Shown here: piece after piece, positions 56,707-64,000 of the stretch
Layout: every line of letters starts with the position of its first letter
Numbering within the stretch: the stretch's first letter is position 1
NCBI RefSeq assembly: GCF_900120195.1
Contig: NZ_LT635539.1
Span: forward strand, 1,559,404-1,623,403
Origin: Blautia sp. Marseille-P3087
GTDB taxonomy: Bacteria > Bacillota > Clostridia > Lachnospirales > Lachnospiraceae
Length of the DNA stretch: 64,000 bases
Direction: 5' to 3'
Notes under the pieces: generated by a model
The model's input: the letters and a program-made list of their open reading frames with translations, nothing else
Database searches by the model: none
Told to the model about the DNA's origin: nothing
Position numbers and translations under genes: made by a program

Positions 56707-57133
56707 TATTCCCCCTGTTTTTCCATAATCATTCGCAACTTCTCCAGAGCACGTTTCTGTATCATCCTTACATTTCCCGGTGATAAATTCATCTGCCTGC
56801 CAAGCTCTGTGGAACTTTTCTGATAATAAAATCTTCCGTCTGCTGCTTCAGGATTTCCAGAGAATAATGAGTCTTTTTATCCCTATAATAGTTTTTCAGG
56901 CGGTTTGCTGTGATTGCATACAACCAGGTAGCTATACTACCTTTTTCTTCATCATAACTGTCCATATTTCTGTAAAAAGGCAGAAATACATCTCCAGTCA
57001 GTTCTTCCGCTTCATACAGATCAGGAACTCTTTTATGTATAAATGTCAAAATTTTCAGATAATATTCCTGATAAATACGCTCAAACTCCTCATACTTCAT
57101 CCTCCGCCTCTTCATAAGACTCAATCTCTGCAT
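56706..57133 (-). pseudogene. Broken ECF-type sigma-70 factor
   Basis: Region 2 is readable in one frame (KYEEFERIYQEYYLKILTFI; YEAEELTGDVFLPFYRN; ATWLYAITANRLKNYYRDKK). This frame then ends QSLAGR and stop at 56789. Region 4.2 is intact in another frame (FYYQKSSTELGRQMNLSPGN; VRMIQKRALEKLRMIMEKQG) and stops at 56706. The residues normally linking regions 2 and 4 are missing, so a deletion plus frameshift broke the gene. It overlaps the end of the lipoprotein gene, which suggests the two were one unit: a sigma factor with a secreted regulator or target. Confidence 0.75.
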
Positions 57134-58028
57134 AGAGATGTGTATCTTCTTTCACATCTTCCTCTGGCTCGTACAGTTCTTTACACTCCTTATCTGTATA
57201 CATAATGTAATAAGAATTATCGTCATGAAGCATGATCCATACATAATTATCTGATGGAACCGTGATTGCATAATCCTTTTCCTGCTCTGTACCAGGAGCT
57301 GCAGTAACTGTCACATTACGTACATCACCTTCTGCTTTTTCTGCTTCTTCGTACTTTTCACAAAGATCTGCTACATCCTCAGGTCTATCCACGCCGTAGG
57401 AGAATTCCATCTTCGAAGCTTCTTCTGAAGTGCCGTCCTTATGGTTCAGAATCTGAGTATGTTTCAGTGGTCTGTAATCATCCGAAGCAACCACATATTC
57501 CATAGAAATCCAGTCTCCCTCTGTGTAGAATTCTCCATCTCCCTGAGAATTCAATGCACTCTGCGTAAGTTCTTCAGGTACCTTTGTCTGTATAATGATC
57601 GTATCACCATCTTCCTTCATATCCGTCACTTCTTCCTCTATGGTTTCATCTGTGTAAAAGCTTATAAGATCATCTGCATTTCCATCTGCTTCATCAATAT
57701 ACAGACAGGAGAGATACTCATCTCCTTCTTTTCCGTATTTTAATTCGCCATCTTTATAGAGCATCTGGGTAGTACCATACATATCTACATACATCACTTC
57801 AGAATCTTCATAGTCATATACCTTTGTATTCTGCAGTATATATTCACAGGTAGCTTCATAGCTTTTATGATTGCTTACAAGACTGTCTGTTTCTCCTGCT
57901 TTCATCATCTGTTCCAGTGCATTGTCTTTTGTCAGTTCAGGTAAAATATCTGATGCCTGAACGCTCACACATCCTGATGCCAGAGTTCCCATAATCAGTA
58001 CTGTCACAATAATCATTCTTTTCTTCAT
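57090..58028 (-). CDS. Secreted acidic lipoprotein of unknown function
   Basis: The 312-residue protein has a signal peptide with lipobox TLASGCVS (Cys20). The mature part is rich in Asp/Glu and Tyr. It has the look of a beta-rich lipoprotein similar to outer-surface LolA/anti-sigma-type domains (MEYVVASDDYRPLKHTQILN, MEFSYGVDRPEDV). It lies upstream of the broken sigma factor and divergent from a GHKL/LytTR two-component pair, so regulation by either is plausible. GGAGA precedes the ATG. A related N-terminal remnant is at 56653. Confidence 0.75.
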   Translation of the reverse strand: MKKRMIIVTVLIMGTLASGCVSVQASDILPELTKDNALEQMMKAGETDSLVSNHKSYEATCEYILQNTKVYDYEDSEVMYVDMYGTTQMLYKDGELKYGKEGDEYLSCLYIDEADGNADDLISFYTDETIEEEVTDMKEDGDTIIIQTKVPEELTQSALNSQGDGEFYTEGDWISMEYVVASDDYRPLKHTQILNHKDGTSEEASKMEFSYGVDRPEDVADLCEKYEEAEKAEGDVRNVTVTAAPGTEQEKDYAITVPSDNYVWIMLHDDNSYYIMYTDKECKELYEPEEDVKEDTHLYAEIESYEEAEDEV

Positions 58029-58107
58029 TTTTTAGTCTCCTTTCTTTTGAATGTTTTTGTGGCTATATTATTTATATTTTTATATTATTTGAATTTAATT
58101 CCCTTGT

Positions 58108-58138
58108 CCATATTTTTGCGTGAATAGTCAAAATATGG
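58108..58138. promoter_or_regulatory. Inverted repeat, possible operator
   Basis: CCATATTTT (58108-58116) and AAAATATGG (58130-58138) form a perfect 9-bp inverted repeat with a 13-base centre holding TTGACT on the minus strand. It lies in the divergent region between the lipoprotein and the two-component system. A likely plus-strand promoter is TTGATT (58161) with TATACT (58184). Confidence 0.45.
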
Positions 58139-58241
58139 CGTAAAAAGGCCTTCATATGATTTGATTTTGCCTTCTGCCAATGGTATACTTATTTTTAATA
58201 GGTAACCTGACCATTATCTATCTTTTTGACAGGAGATTTTT

Positions 58242-59570
58242 ATGATAGCATTGCGTTATTTCTGCGGATTTTCTTTTCAGATTTTTCCTTATGCATTTTT
58301 CTGTTTGTATCCATTCCGGGATCGTTTCCGCCTAAGCACAAAAAAGACAATGCTCATGGCACTGTCCATTTTTATTGTAATGGTCATTCCGTTTTCTCTT
58401 ATCGCACAGTTCAACATCGGCGGTGATTACAAAGAGCTGATCTCGAATGCTATTTTTTATATTGCCTTGTTACTGTTCGGAATGTTGTACTGCTTTATCA
58501 TCCAGGCAAAAACAGTAGAAAAACTGTTTGTATTTTTTGTTGTAATGAGCTACGGATTCTTTGTCACAAGTACTGTTACTTTTTTGCACCGTACTTTCCG
58601 GTTCCCATCCGATCATTTTATGTATCCGCCCCTTGCACTGATTCTCACACTTATCATAAATCTGCTTCTTGCGAAACCATTTCTCATGCTGATGGAGCGA
58701 ATCCGTACTATGATCAACGCTGATCTGGAATCACGTATCTGGAAGATTCTCTGCTCCCTCCCTGCTTTGTTTATTCTAATTGCCAGTATTGCACAATTCT
58801 CAAGCATAATAAATCTTTCCACCAATATAATTGTCCATGCTATGTTTGTATTGTTTGCAGTATTTGCTTTCATAGTATATGCCGTATTCTTCAGTGTCAT
58901 GGAATACATCCGCAGTAAACAGGAAGAACAGAGGATTTCCGAGCGCATACTGGAAAACTACCGGAATCAGGCTGAAAACAATGAACATATTCTGGAAATA
59001 CACCATGAGATCCGGCATCATATGAATGCCCTGTCCTCCTATCTTAAGCAGGAGGACTATGCAGGTGCCAGACAGTATATACAGAAATTTACTGAAGAAG
59101 CCGAACAGCTTCCTTTTGTCACCTACACAGCCAATGCTCTGGTCAATTCCATCCTTTCAGAATTTGCAGAACGTGCCAGCCGTTATAAAGCCATAGTGGA
59201 GTACAGTATTATCATTGGCAGAAGACTCAACATGGAAGATATTGATTTGTGCCGGATGTTGACAAATATTTTGGAAAATGCAGTAGAAGGGTGTCAGAAG
59301 GTTTCTGAAGGACAGCGGATCATCCGGCTGAATCTCCATTCAAAGGGAAATTTTCTGTTTATTAAATGTGAAAACTCCTACAATGAGGATAACTTGAGAA
59401 TCACAAATGGAAAATATAAATCCAGTAAAAAGAACAGTGACAGACACGGTTACGGTCTTAAGATCATCAATGGAATCGCCGAAAAATACAATGGTATACT
59501 GAGCGTACAGGTACGTGGTGGTTTTTTTGCTGTAACAACAACGCTTTGTCTTGACGAAAATAACGAATAA
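58242..59570 (+). CDS. GHKL-type sensor histidine kinase (AgrC-like)
   Basis: The 442-residue protein has six to seven membrane helices in the first 220 residues and a cytoplasmic part from about 225. The phosphorylation region is EIHHEIRHHMNALSSY, with His255 likely, and the GHKL ATPase has N-box LTNILENAVEGCQ and G-box RHGYGLKIINGIAEKYNG. This architecture is that of peptide-sensing kinases paired with LytTR regulators. No peptide precursor or AgrB-like protease gene is seen nearby. The response regulator gene starts 16 bp downstream. Confidence 0.93.
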   Translation: MIALRYFCGFSFQIFPYAFFCLYPFRDRFRLSTKKTMLMALSIFIVMVIPFSLIAQFNIGGDYKELISNAIFYIALLLFGMLYCFIIQAKTVEKLFVFFVVMSYGFFVTSTVTFLHRTFRFPSDHFMYPPLALILTLIINLLLAKPFLMLMERIRTMINADLESRIWKILCSLPALFILIASIAQFSSIINLSTNIIVHAMFVLFAVFAFIVYAVFFSVMEYIRSKQEEQRISERILENYRNQAENNEHILEIHHEIRHHMNALSSYLKQEDYAGARQYIQKFTEEAEQLPFVTYTANALVNSILSEFAERASRYKAIVEYSIIIGRRLNMEDIDLCRMLTNILENAVEGCQKVSEGQRIIRLNLHSKGNFLFIKCENSYNEDNLRITNGKYKSSKKNSDRHGYGLKIINGIAEKYNGILSVQVRGGFFAVTTTLCLDENNE

Positions 59571-59585
59571 TAGGAGGCTTTCACT

Positions 59586-60299
59586 ATGTACCATATTGTC
59601 ATCTGTGATGATGAACCGATTTTTTTAACACAGATATCAGAAATGATCATCGATATTTTAGCATCCATGGGAGAATCCTGTGAGATTCGAAAATATACTT
59701 CTATTTCAGAATTAAAAAATACATTGCAGAATACTCCCAAAAGCTGTGACATTCTGATTCTTGATATTATGCTGGGTGAAAACAATGGGATCAGCTTTGC
59801 AGAATGTCTCCGTGACACTGAAAACCAAATTCCCGTTATCTTCATTTCCAGCAGTGAGAAATTTGTATTCGATGCATATTCTGCTGAACCTGTAGGTTAT
59901 ATCCTCAAGCCGATCAGCCGTCAAAAACTTGCAGAAGCACTAACCCGTGCGATCCGACATCTGATCCCTAAATCCATTATAATCGACACTCCGTCCAGAA
60001 CTGTATCCTTTCATATCAGGGATATTACCTATATTGAAATAATCAATAAAGAACTGCAGATTCACCTTCAGGACGGTACTGTCACGAAGATATATAAATC
60101 CCTTTCTGCAGTCCGTGAAACTCTGCCGAAAGATATCTTCGTGCAATGTCACAGATGCTACATTGTTTCTCTGTATGCTGTCCGTTCAATCAGACGCTTT
60201 GAAATCACACTGAATAATCATGAAATAATCCCGGTCAGCAAATACAGCTACCGGGATGTCCAGGAACAATTACAGCAATACGCTGCAAAATGGTTTTAA
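59586..60299 (+). CDS. LytTR-family response regulator
   Basis: The 237-residue protein has a receiver domain (1-120) with acidic pocket CDDEP and phospho-acceptor Asp60 in ILILDIMLGENNG. A LytTR DNA-binding domain follows (about 135-235) with HIRDITYIEIINKELQIH and FVQCHRCYIVSLYAVRSIRR. It partners with the GHKL kinase encoded just upstream (AGGAGG site at the junction). Targets may include the divergent lipoprotein gene. Confidence 0.94.
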   Translation: MYHIVICDDEPIFLTQISEMIIDILASMGESCEIRKYTSISELKNTLQNTPKSCDILILDIMLGENNGISFAECLRDTENQIPVIFISSSEKFVFDAYSAEPVGYILKPISRQKLAEALTRAIRHLIPKSIIIDTPSRTVSFHIRDITYIEIINKELQIHLQDGTVTKIYKSLSAVRETLPKDIFVQCHRCYIVSLYAVRSIRRFEITLNNHEIIPVSKYSYRDVQEQLQQYAAKWF

Positions 60300-60345
60300 T
60301 TTCTGCAAACAGCAGAAAACGGCGGTCTTATCGACCGCAGAATTC

Positions 60346-60714
60346 TCATTGACATTTTGCAACAAGCTCTCCGGCGTTTGCTTTCACATCATCGGAAACA
60401 AGCCCCGGGAATTCCTCTTCCAGTTCATTCAGGATATTAAGAATATCTTCTTTTTCCTGATCGGTGCTGATAACAACCTCGCAATAGTTGATTTTCTCCA
60501 TACCTGCCACTGAGGTTTCCAGCTGCATAATATAATCCACATGCGGATTCCCATATAATCGGATCAGCTCCTCCTGCGACCTTGCTTTCATCTTAAAGTT
60601 CAATACATATTTCAGGTTCCGTTTCATACTGTAATTTTTGTCAGTTCCGAGTATGCTGTCCACAAAAACAGATAGTGGATTTCTTCCCTCCATGGCAGCC
60701 GTTGTTGTTGTCAT
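60346..60714 (-). pseudogene. Fragment of unknown protein joined to an ATP-grasp remnant
   Basis: From the ATG at 60714 the minus strand encodes 122 residues (MTTTTAAMEGRNPLSVFVDS; YGNPHVDYIMQLETSVAGME; STDQEKEDILNILNELEEEF). I do not recognise the family. The ATG overlaps the stop of the ATP-grasp fragment and there is no ribosome binding site, so this looks like the 3' part of another gene joined by deletion. The frame itself is intact to its stop. Confidence 0.4.
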
Positions 60715-61060
60715 TCCGGACCAAATTTTACAGAGCTTAACGGATCTGTAATGCCCTCTTTTGTTACAGAAAAGGCGATCGGCGGAAGGACACTGTAACG
60801 TCCCTCTACACCATGAATTTCCGTTCCGCACTGTTCTCCCTGGATCAGTTCTTCCACCATTATATCTGAATTGTTCCGATTGGAATTAAGAAAGCTCTCT
60901 ACTTCCTCATAGGCGTTCATGACTTCCACTCCGATTGACCCTGCACCTAATGTATCCTTCACAATGACAGGAAAGTTCATTTCCTTAATCCGATAAAAAA
61001 CATATTCCTTATATACATTTACACTGACACCCGGATTCTTCTTCTCCGCAAGAAACAGCT
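60711..61060 (-). pseudogene. ATP-grasp (D-Ala-D-Ala ligase-like) fragment
   Basis: The minus strand reads HHELFLAEKKNPGVSV, YRIKEMNFPVIVKDTLGAGS, then DIMVEELIQGEQCGTEIHG and ITDPLSSVKFGPE before a stop. The KDTLGAGSIGV loop and VEELIQGEQ are typical of the central ATP-grasp domain. Both ends are missing. The 5' side runs into transposase sequence and the 3' side into an unknown fragment. No function remains. Confidence 0.7.
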
Positions 61061-61577
61061 CATGGTGAATATAGATCTTAAAGTTCTTAAAGATATGGGA
61101 CTATATAACAACAGTATTATTATTTTTGACAGAGGTTATTATTCAGAAGATATGTTCCGGGAACTTAAGTTCTACAGATGGCCTGTAGAACTTAAGTACA
61201 AAGAACTAAAAAGCCGTTTTGCCATGGAAGAGTTTTCCGGTGCTACTGCAGTATCAATACAGCAGGAATTTTATATAAATATGCTTCTATCGAATCTGGC
61301 TTCTCTTATAAAAAATGAAGCAGATGAGGAAATACAGATTTCTGCCAAAAGCACAAATAAGTTCCGTTATCAGGCCAATCGTGCATTTATCATTGAACGG
61401 ATTAAAAGTATTGTTCCTAAAATACTCTGCGGACTGTTTGAGCTTTCAATTATTGAACAGTTATATATAGATGCTGTACGTTGCAGATCACAGCTCCTGC
61501 CCGGAAGGTCATTTCCAAGGAAGAAATTGAAATCCAAGGGACGTTCGCATTTCCGAAATAAAAAAGTTTCTTTTTAA
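61060..61577 (+). pseudogene. IS4-type transposase, internally deleted and 5' truncated
   Basis: The plus strand encodes about 171 residues. One catalytic Asp is in IIIFDRGYYSEDMF and the YREK-type Glu region is WPVELKYKELKSRFAMEEFS. Between them the usual 100 or so residues are absent (the sequence goes from FYRW directly to PVELKYK). The N-terminal third is missing where it meets the ATP-grasp fragment. It is a dead IS remnant. Confidence 0.75.
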
Positions 61578-61709
61578 AATAGAACCAGCATTCATCAATA
61601 GGCTTATTTAAATGCGGTCATTTTTATAAATCTTCTGGTTTCCAACAAAACAGCAACTGTTTTCTGTCATAAACCGATTTATTTTGTAGTTTGCATTGGA
61701 GGATATTCA

Positions 61710-61808
61710 CTAATATGCCCTTAAGTTGACGCTCAGACCTTTCTTTTCTTCCAGAAAAGTAATCTGTTCATCATATGTTAGAAATTGCTTTTTCTCCAAG
61801 TTTTTCAC
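61710..61808 (-). pseudogene. N-terminal remnant of an Abi-type (AbiF/AbiD) phage-resistance protein
   Basis: The minus strand reads VKNLEKKQFLTYDEQITFLE then EKKGLSVNLRAY and stop, from a GTG with AGAGG upstream. The pattern (K-x-FLTYDEQIxxLxxKGL) is the typical start of Abi_2 family proteins, which are normally about 300 residues. Only 32 residues are left. Confidence 0.5.
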
Positions 61809-61849
61809 CACCTCTCATCAATTTTACTAATTGTTTGTATAAATAACGA

Positions 61850-61869
61850 AAGGCCCCCGAAGGAGCCTT
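61850..61869 (-). terminator. TTCG-tetraloop terminator
   Basis: On the minus strand AAGGCTCC TTCG GGGGCCTT forms an 8-bp stem with a stable tetraloop, followed by TTCGTTATTTAT. It lies just upstream of the Abi remnant. Confidence 0.6.
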
Positions 61870-62038
61870 CCGGACTATGGGCTTCTCAAGTTTCCATAGT
61901 GCGATCACTAGGTACATCATAGCCTTTCCAAACAGATTTGTCAAAGAGAACATACCCGTTTTAGTTTATGTTCGTCCATGTCAAATAATGCATACAAATA
62001 TCAGTGTTTTCTTATGTTTTCCCTTAATTATAAGGTTC

Positions 62039-62074
62039 ATGTGACCCATAATTATTCCCAAAACTGAAATTTAT
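62039..62074 (+). repeat. 36-bp direct repeat shared with the S8 peptidase gene (partner 54046-54081)
   Basis: ATGTGACCCATAATTATTCC followed by CAAAACTGA and ATTTAT matches 54046-54081 at 35 of 36 positions in the same orientation. On the minus strand it encodes NFSFGNNYGSH against NISFGNNYGSH in the peptidase. Flanking similarity is weak. It could be a decayed second peptidase gene or an attachment-site footprint next to the integrase. Confidence 0.7.
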
Positions 62075-62197
62075 ATAATTATTCCTCTAACTTTCCCCAT
62101 TTTATAGGCTTTCCCGCCTGTCCATTAGTGAAATGATATGTAGTTTCCCTTATTTTTGCCCTTATGAGATAATTACAAGGGAAATAAGGGAATTTCT

Positions 62198-63493
62198 TTA
62201 ATCATTGCCTACCACTTTATCAAGAAGCCTAACCGATTTTCGTTTAGCATCTCTTGTGGAGTGAGCATAGACATTCATTGTGGTACTGACATCTGAGTGT
62301 CCTAACAATTCCTGCACATCTTTTGGGGCTGCTCCATTTGCTAAAAGGTTGCTTGTATAGGTGTGACGTAACTGGTGGAAATGAAAGCCTTCAAATCCCT
62401 CTAATGTTTTTGCCACCTTTCTGCAAACAGTTCCCAAAGTAGTTGGAAGTTCCAGACAACCATCCGGTCTTAAACAGACGAAAGAAATTTCTTTATAATC
62501 TGCCGGGACTTCCTCTGTTCTGTCTAAGCAATAATATTCGTAGTACACTCTGTTTTTCTCTTTGACCTCTTTGTAGTAGTTCGTGTGATAAAGTTCTCCG
62601 TACTGCATTCGATTTTTTAACTGCTCTTTCCGGGTATTACGGAAAATCTCTACCAGCGTATCTCCAAAATCAACAATCCTCACTTTTTTCCGCTTGGTTG
62701 GTCCGATGATATATTTGCGCTTTGAACCATCATATCGGATGCTGCGTCTTATGGTAAGGCATTGTTCTTCCAGATTTACGTCCTGCCATGCCAAACCGCA
62801 GGCTTCTCCAATACGGAGTCCGGCATAATAGGCTATCTGGATTGGAAGTATTGCGGCTGGGTTCTTTTTTTGAAGATACGCAAGCAGTCTTTCATAATCT
62901 TCTCGTGAAATTGGTTGGATATTTCCGTCCATGTCCTCATCCGAAAACAAATCAACTTCGTCCGTCTGATACCGCAGTTTAATATACTGCATGGGATTGA
63001 ACGTAATATACTGCTTTGGAAATACTGCAAAACGGAAGGACTGCTGCATGACTGCGGAAAAAGAATGGATGTAATCTTTGCTATACCCCTTTCTCTCTTT
63101 TCCATCGGGATGAACTCCCCCGAAGGAAAGCAAATCGAAGAAGGATTGCAAATGTTCAGAGGTTACATTTTTCAGTTTCCGTTCTGCCAATGGGTGTTTC
63201 TTAATATTTCGGATTGTTCCGAGGTAATTCTCCACCGTACCATTGCTGAGCGTACCTGTTTTTAATTCCTCCTCTGCCCACACATCCAGAAGTTGTCCGA
63301 CTGTGAGATTTTCCGCTTTGGCAACAAATTTCTTTTTCTCATAATCATCCATTGCCTGACGGAGCAGCTTTTCAGTTCCACTTTTGCTTTCTGTTCCAAC
63401 GCATTCTTTCTGAACAAGATTGCCGCTTGCGTCCTCTACATAGAAGCGGTAGTACCATTTCTTTCCTTTTTTTCTTACAGATCCTTTTGCCAT
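62198..63493 (-). CDS. Tyrosine recombinase (integrase) of an integrative element
   Basis: The 431-residue protein has an N-terminal AP2-like arm-binding segment (GSVRKKGKKWYYRFYVED), a SAM-like core-binding domain (about 62-175) and a catalytic domain. The catalytic residues are Arg227 (AGLRIGEACGL), His373/Arg376 (HFHQLRHTYTS), His399 (LLGHSDVSTT) and Tyr409 (MNVYAHS), a complete set. The domain is widened by an insert at about 295-335, as in Tn916-like integrases. I set the start at 63493 with AAAGGAGA upstream. It reads out of the window's right-hand element, so its attachment site should lie just left of 62198. Confidence 0.95.
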   Translation of the reverse strand: MAKGSVRKKGKKWYYRFYVEDASGNLVQKECVGTESKSGTEKLLRQAMDDYEKKKFVAKAENLTVGQLLDVWAEEELKTGTLSNGTVENYLGTIRNIKKHPLAERKLKNVTSEHLQSFFDLLSFGGVHPDGKERKGYSKDYIHSFSAVMQQSFRFAVFPKQYITFNPMQYIKLRYQTDEVDLFSDEDMDGNIQPISREDYERLLAYLQKKNPAAILPIQIAYYAGLRIGEACGLAWQDVNLEEQCLTIRRSIRYDGSKRKYIIGPTKRKKVRIVDFGDTLVEIFRNTRKEQLKNRMQYGELYHTNYYKEVKEKNRVYYEYYCLDRTEEVPADYKEISFVCLRPDGCLELPTTLGTVCRKVAKTLEGFEGFHFHQLRHTYTSNLLANGAAPKDVQELLGHSDVSTTMNVYAHSTRDAKRKSVRLLDKVVGND

Positions 63494-63579
63494 AATCGTA
63501 TGTCTCCTTTCGATATTAGACAATCGGAACTGATGAAATGCTTCGTGCGTGTAAGTATATCATAACTCCGGTTGTCTTA

Positions 63580-64000
63580 CTATACCGATTCGGAATCTTC
63601 GTATAAGACTTCTGATAAAAGATTTGCAAGCCTTTGTTCTGCTGTTTTTGGTTTCTTGGAATAGAGCCTTACAACGTCTGCCATCTCATTAAAAGCATTG
63701 ATGGTGTGAGTGATTTCCCTTAAGAACATAATCTCATTATATTCATCATTCGATTCAAACCCTATTGTTTTGGCAATATCCGTCTGACCAGCATTCCCCT
63801 TGAAGTTTTTGCAGGCGAACTGGAAGGAATCCAAAAACAGACCATATTGTTTTAACATCAGCAGTAATAAATCTTTTGAAAAAGCATCTTCTTCTTTGGT
63901 AAGGGCAAGCGGTAACTGTTCCAGAATATCTCCCATCGCATCACGAATCTGTAATTCTCTCTTATCCGTAATGTCGGTTTCATATTCATCTGTTTCCCCT
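63580..64000 (-). CDS. Hypothetical protein, 5' end beyond window
   Basis: The open frame runs from base 64000 to a stop at 63580, at least 139 residues, and continues past the window edge (GETDEYETDITDKRELQIRD precedes an internal Met at 63936). It is acidic and largely helical (LLLLMLKQYGLFLDSFQFAC; EIMFLREITHTINAFNEMAD). I do not recognise it. It lies upstream of the integrase on the same strand, where integrative elements often carry an excisionase or accessory gene, but it does not look like an excisionase. Confidence 0.65.
   Translation of the reverse strand, partial: GETDEYETDITDKRELQIRDAMGDILEQLPLALTKEEDAFSKDLLLLMLKQYGLFLDSFQFACKNFKGNAGQTDIAKTIGFESNDEYNEIMFLREITHTINAFNEMADVVRLYSKKPKTAEQRLANLLSEVLYEDSESV

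Larger units (their letters stand above)
61578..62197. other. Gene-free junction between IS remnant and integrase
   Basis: This stretch holds the Abi remnant (61710-61808), a terminator hairpin (61850-61869), the 36-bp repeat of the S8 peptidase gene (62039-62074) and otherwise AT-rich DNA. The attachment site of the integrase element is expected between about 62000 and 62197, but no core can be proven from one end. Confidence 0.5.

Noticed and set aside
61771..61953. 60-residue minus-strand frame (MFSLTNLFGKAMMYL start)
   Set aside because: It crosses a strong terminator hairpin and overlaps the Abi remnant in another frame; no family resemblance.

Overview
The window looks like chromosome of an anaerobic gut-type Clostridia, most probably Lachnospiraceae. 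This rests on protein style and synteny: rpmE, a DUF1385 gene, prmC and prfA in a row; a standard Firmicute atp operon; a TPP riboswitch on thiT; a fused EcfA; and GGAGG ribosome binding sites in front of nearly every gene. No rRNA, tRNA or CRISPR array was seen.

Layout. 1-12.0 kb is housekeeping on the minus strand: a TPR lipoprotein, glmM, a nucleotidyltransferase, prfA, prmC, the DUF1385 gene, rpmE, rho, a small exporter, hisC, malic enzyme and a FadR-type regulator. 12.1-20.6 kb carries a small lipoprotein, a Na+/alanine symporter, thiT under a TPP riboswitch, an ECF module (EcfT, fused EcfA and an S component), RNase H and RidA. Between thiT and ecfT lies a gene-free 950-bp stretch. It holds two inverted copies of an apparently structured element and a 53-bp tandem repeat.

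The most unusual region is 20.7-32.9 kb, a tightly packed minus-strand cluster. Its order is nifH-like, nifD-like, nifK-like, hypF, hypC, hypD, hypE, a TM1266/ACT-type regulator, then a second nifH-like, nifD-like and nifK-like set. It therefore holds two paralogous nitrogenase-like two-component systems around the complete Fe(CN)2CO-building part of [NiFe]-hydrogenase maturation (HypCDEF). HypA, HypB, hydrogenase subunits and nifB/E/N are all absent. I read it as a candidate undescribed nitrogenase-like metalloenzyme or cofactor pathway fed by Hyp proteins. A promoter, a long leader with a terminator-like hairpin, and a pair of inverted palindromic repeats inside the cluster suggest extra control.

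33.4-42.4 kb holds cardiolipin synthase and the full F1Fo ATP synthase operon. Its c subunit has the two-carboxylate pattern expected of a Na+-coupled rotor. 42.7-51.9 kb carries GH42 and GH1 glycosidases, two MATE exporters (one with a start-proximal poly-A frameshift) and a hybrid histidine kinase.

52-64 kb is accessory and decayed. It contains an HTH/KilA-N pair, an S8 peptidase, the 3' end of a group II intron, transposase fragments, a broken sigma factor, a lipoprotein with a divergent GHKL/LytTR two-component system, an ATP-grasp fragment and an Abi remnant. A tyrosine integrase at the right end appears to mark the edge of an integrated element that continues past the window.
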